Of a stretch of 8,087 nt of DNA, positions 6,319-8,087 are shown in pieces. A model generated the notes under the pieces. It searched no databases, had not been told where the DNA came from, and saw only the letters and a program-made list of their open reading frames with translations. The stretch spans positions 1 through 8,087 of the forward strand of contig JAGLDW010000068.1 of the NCBI GenBank assembly GCA_023145395.1, in the 5' to 3' direction. The stretch is from Lentisphaeria bacterium (lineage in GTDB: Bacteria; Verrucomicrobiota; Lentisphaeria; Oligosphaerales; Lenti-02). Made by a program: the position numbers and the translations under genes. Position 1 is the stretch's first letter; every line of letters begins with the position of its first letter.

Positions 6319-6372
6319 CTCAGAGCACCGAACTCAGGCAAGAGATCCGCCGGGTACTTCCCAGTCTGAGTC

Positions 6373-6417
6373 CCGCGTTTACGCGGCAGTTGCAGCGACG
6401 CTTTAGCGAGCGGGTCG
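6373..6417. repeat. Structured intergenic segment with short GC-rich hairpins
   Basis: CCGCG (6373-6377) pairs with CGCGG (6382-6386) across a TTTA loop. CGCT (6399-6402) pairs with AGCG (6405-6408) around TT, inside an outer CGA/TCG pairing (6396-6398 with 6415-6417). No T-run follows. It may be part of a dispersed intergenic repeat or of a transcript end after the esterase gene. Nothing protein-coding is convincing in 6319-6500. Confidence 0.4.
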
Positions 6418-6450
6418 TCTACTCCCTTTCAGAGAGGGGAGGGATCAATG

Positions 6451-6476
6451 CCACGTCCTTTGGGCGTGGTTATTTA
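6451..6476 (+). terminator. Terminator-like hairpin before the glycosidase gene
   Basis: CCACGTCC (6451-6458) pairs with GGCGTGG (6463-6469) with a bulged T and a four-base loop TTTG. TTATTTA follows at 6470-6476. This is a reasonable intrinsic terminator shape for the esterase transcript, although the T-run is interrupted. Because it ends only 25 bases before the next ATG, it could instead be a leader element controlling the glycosidase gene. Confidence 0.45.
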
Positions 6477-6500
6477 CTCAGGAAGATTCCGAGGATCACA

Positions 6501-8087
6501 ATGCCACATACCATGCCGCCCACCCCAACCCAGACACCGCCTGCCGGGCTCTACCCCTTCTGGTTCTGGAACGACGATCTGGACGCGGACGAAATCCGCC
6601 GCCAGATATACGAAATGCACGCGAAGGGTGTCAAGGGGTTCTTCATCCATCCCCGCCAGGGCCTGCAACAACCCTACATGTCCTCCTCCTTTCTCGGTCT
6701 CGTGCGCGTGGCCATCGAAACCGCCCGTCGGCTCGGCATGGTCGTCCATCTCTACGACGAGTATCCCTACCCTAGCGGAGTCGCGGGAGGCGAGGTGATT
6801 CTTGGCCGTCCGGCCTTCCAGGCCACTCATTTGCAGCAACGCATCTTCGATGTCAAAGGCGGCCGTATCCGCCTCGAACTGACCCGTGGATACACGCTGC
6901 AGTGCATCGCGTTTCCCATCACCGATGACGGGGTGGTCGAGTGGCTCGATCCACAGGACCTGCGAGCAGATGTCGGAATGGTTCTGCGCGCCGAGTCCTT
7001 CATGAAGGGAGGCCTGACGGTCTACAACCGAAAACGCTACTTCGCCAGCGAGCCCACCCCAACGCTCGACACCCAGTTGCCTCCCGGACAATGGCGAATT
7101 TTCCTGTCCACACAGACTCTGGTCGAGGGACACAAGTACTGGTACAACTTCGTGGACGTGCTCAACCCGGAAGCCATCCGCGAGTTTCTGCGCCTCACTC
7201 ACGAACGCTACTTCCGGTGCTTTGGGGAAGATTTCGGGGGGCTTGTCCAGTCCATCTTCGTTGACGAGACCGCGCCACAGTGGTCCGCGCTCATCCCTGC
7301 GGAGTTCGCAAAAGAGTGCGGCTATGACCTGAGCGAGCGACTCTGCGCCCTCCAGGACGAGAGCCATCCTCAGCATTTGCGCACCACGGCCGACCTGCAG
7401 CGGGTCCGGCACCGCATGTTCTGCGAAAGCTTCGACGGGCAGATCCGCGACTGGTGCCACGCGCACGGACTCAAGTACTCCGGCGAAAAAACACAGCAAC
7501 GCTTCTCGCAGTTCGACTACATGGATATTCCCGGCTGCGAGCCTGGACACACAAAGGCGGGCAATCCCGACCTCGACTACCTCCGCGCCGGTCTTCGCCA
7601 GAACGCCCGCGCTGCGACCTCCGCAGCCTATTTCCATGGCAAGGAGGGCGCGCTCTGCGAATGCTTCCACAGTCTCGGCTGGAGCGGCACGCTGCAGGAT
7701 GCCCGCCTCATCGCCGAAGGCCTCCTGCTCATGGGTATCCGCTACCTCGTCCCCCACGGGTTCTTCTACTCGACCCACGGACTGAAGAAACACGATGCAC
7801 CACCCACATTCTTCCACCAGATGCCCTACTGGCCGCTCTTCGGCCACATGACCGCCCGCCTGGACCGCATCACCATACCGTTCGAAGGCACCTGGATCGA
7901 CGCCAAGATCCTTCTTCTCGACCCCAGTGCCGCGCTGCCCACAGAGGACCAAAGTGCGGTCTACGAACGCCTGCTCTGGAATCTCGCGGGCGCACACCTG
8001 GACTTCCACATCGGCGATCTCGACGTACTGAGTTCGGCCCAAATGGAAGGGAGCCTGCTCCGCGTACGGGATCTGGAGATCTCGACC
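6501..8087 (+). CDS. GH106-like TIM-barrel glycoside hydrolase (3' end missing)
   Basis: The 529 visible codons have no stop and continue past the right edge. The N-terminus reads FWFWNDDLDADEI, then GVKGFFIHPRQGL (about residues 49-61) and LYDEYPYPSGVAGG (about 84-97). This is the pattern of a large, poorly described group of glycosidase-like proteins with a TIM barrel, distantly related to GH106 alpha-L-rhamnosidases. Candidate acidic active-site residues are D86/E87, D255/E256 (FVDET), E329 (SGEKTQQ) and E387 (CEC); their roles are not proven. Full-length relatives are usually near or above 900 residues with beta-sandwich domains after the barrel, so roughly half is missing. No signal peptide is seen, which points to the cytoplasm. 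The ATG at 6501 has GAGG (6491-6494) six bases upstream. The esterase upstream suggests joint breakdown of an esterified glycan. The substrate is unknown. Confidence 0.82.
   Translation, partial: MPHTMPPTPTQTPPAGLYPFWFWNDDLDADEIRRQIYEMHAKGVKGFFIHPRQGLQQPYMSSSFLGLVRVAIETARRLGMVVHLYDEYPYPSGVAGGEVILGRPAFQATHLQQRIFDVKGGRIRLELTRGYTLQCIAFPITDDGVVEWLDPQDLRADVGMVLRAESFMKGGLTVYNRKRYFASEPTPTLDTQLPPGQWRIFLSTQTLVEGHKYWYNFVDVLNPEAIREFLRLTHERYFRCFGEDFGGLVQSIFVDETAPQWSALIPAEFAKECGYDLSERLCALQDESHPQHLRTTADLQRVRHRMFCESFDGQIRDWCHAHGLKYSGEKTQQRFSQFDYMDIPGCEPGHTKAGNPDLDYLRAGLRQNARAATSAAYFHGKEGALCECFHSLGWSGTLQDARLIAEGLLLMGIRYLVPHGFFYSTHGLKKHDAPPTFFHQMPYWPLFGHMTARLDRITIPFEGTWIDAKILLLDPSAALPTEDQSAVYERLLWNLAGAHLDFHIGDLDVLSSAQMEGSLLRVRDLEIST

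Noticed and set aside
6448..6798. Open frame of 116 codons overlapping the start of the glycosidase gene
   Set aside because: Arginine- and serine-rich shadow frame of the glycosidase gene; no motif.
6474..8042. Open frame of 522 codons on the minus strand, opposite the glycosidase gene
   Set aside because: It mirrors the codon pattern of a GC-rich gene on the other strand. The plus-strand protein has recognisable family motifs throughout; the minus-strand product has none.

Overview
This window looks like ordinary chromosome from a GC-rich bacterium, about 60% GC in its main genes. The best guess is a member of the PVC group (Lentisphaerota, Kiritimatiellota or Verrucomicrobiota). That guess is inference. 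It rests on an Aquifex-type aconitase, a TPR-like membrane protein coupled to an ABC-2 permease, a GH106-like glycosidase of a type I associate with these phyla and with Planctomycetes, and a 9-bp intergenic tandem repeat of the TCGGACTTG kind that I recall from such genomes. No rRNA, tRNA or other firm phylogenetic marker is present.

Left half, minus strand (about 1-4640): reading leftward in the direction of transcription, there is an ABC-2 type permease with a large soluble insertion, then directly abutting it (stop TAG followed at once by ATG) a 560-residue membrane-anchored helical-repeat protein of unknown function. A 288-bp gap follows, holding GC-rich palindromes, a short tandem repeat and a possible promoter. 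Last comes an aconitase gene that runs off the left edge, missing its C-terminal swivel domain.

Middle, plus strand (about 4740-5490): a compact cassette of lower GC, about 42% by hand count in its promoter and leader. It has a consensus -35 box, a pair of direct repeats that could be an operator, a 66-residue charged helical protein, and an overlapping minimal nucleotidyltransferase of the MNT/AbiEii-like kind. It closes with a perfect 10-bp hairpin over the stop codon. It has the layout of a toxin-antitoxin-like or mobile two-gene module and sits where an ABC ATPase gene might be expected, upstream of the orphan permease.

Right half, plus strand (5695-8087): a cytoplasmic SGNH/GDSL-type esterase is followed, after a structured 182-bp gap, by the first 529 codons of a large TIM-barrel glycosidase-like protein related to GH106. 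The pair suggests removal of ester groups and glycosidic cleavage of a plant or algal type polysaccharide fragment inside the cell. The substrate is not visible from the sequence.

The most interesting items are the small-protein/nucleotidyltransferase module, the permease/TPR pair without an ATPase, and the poorly characterised glycosidase. I see no CRISPR array, transposase or structural RNA.
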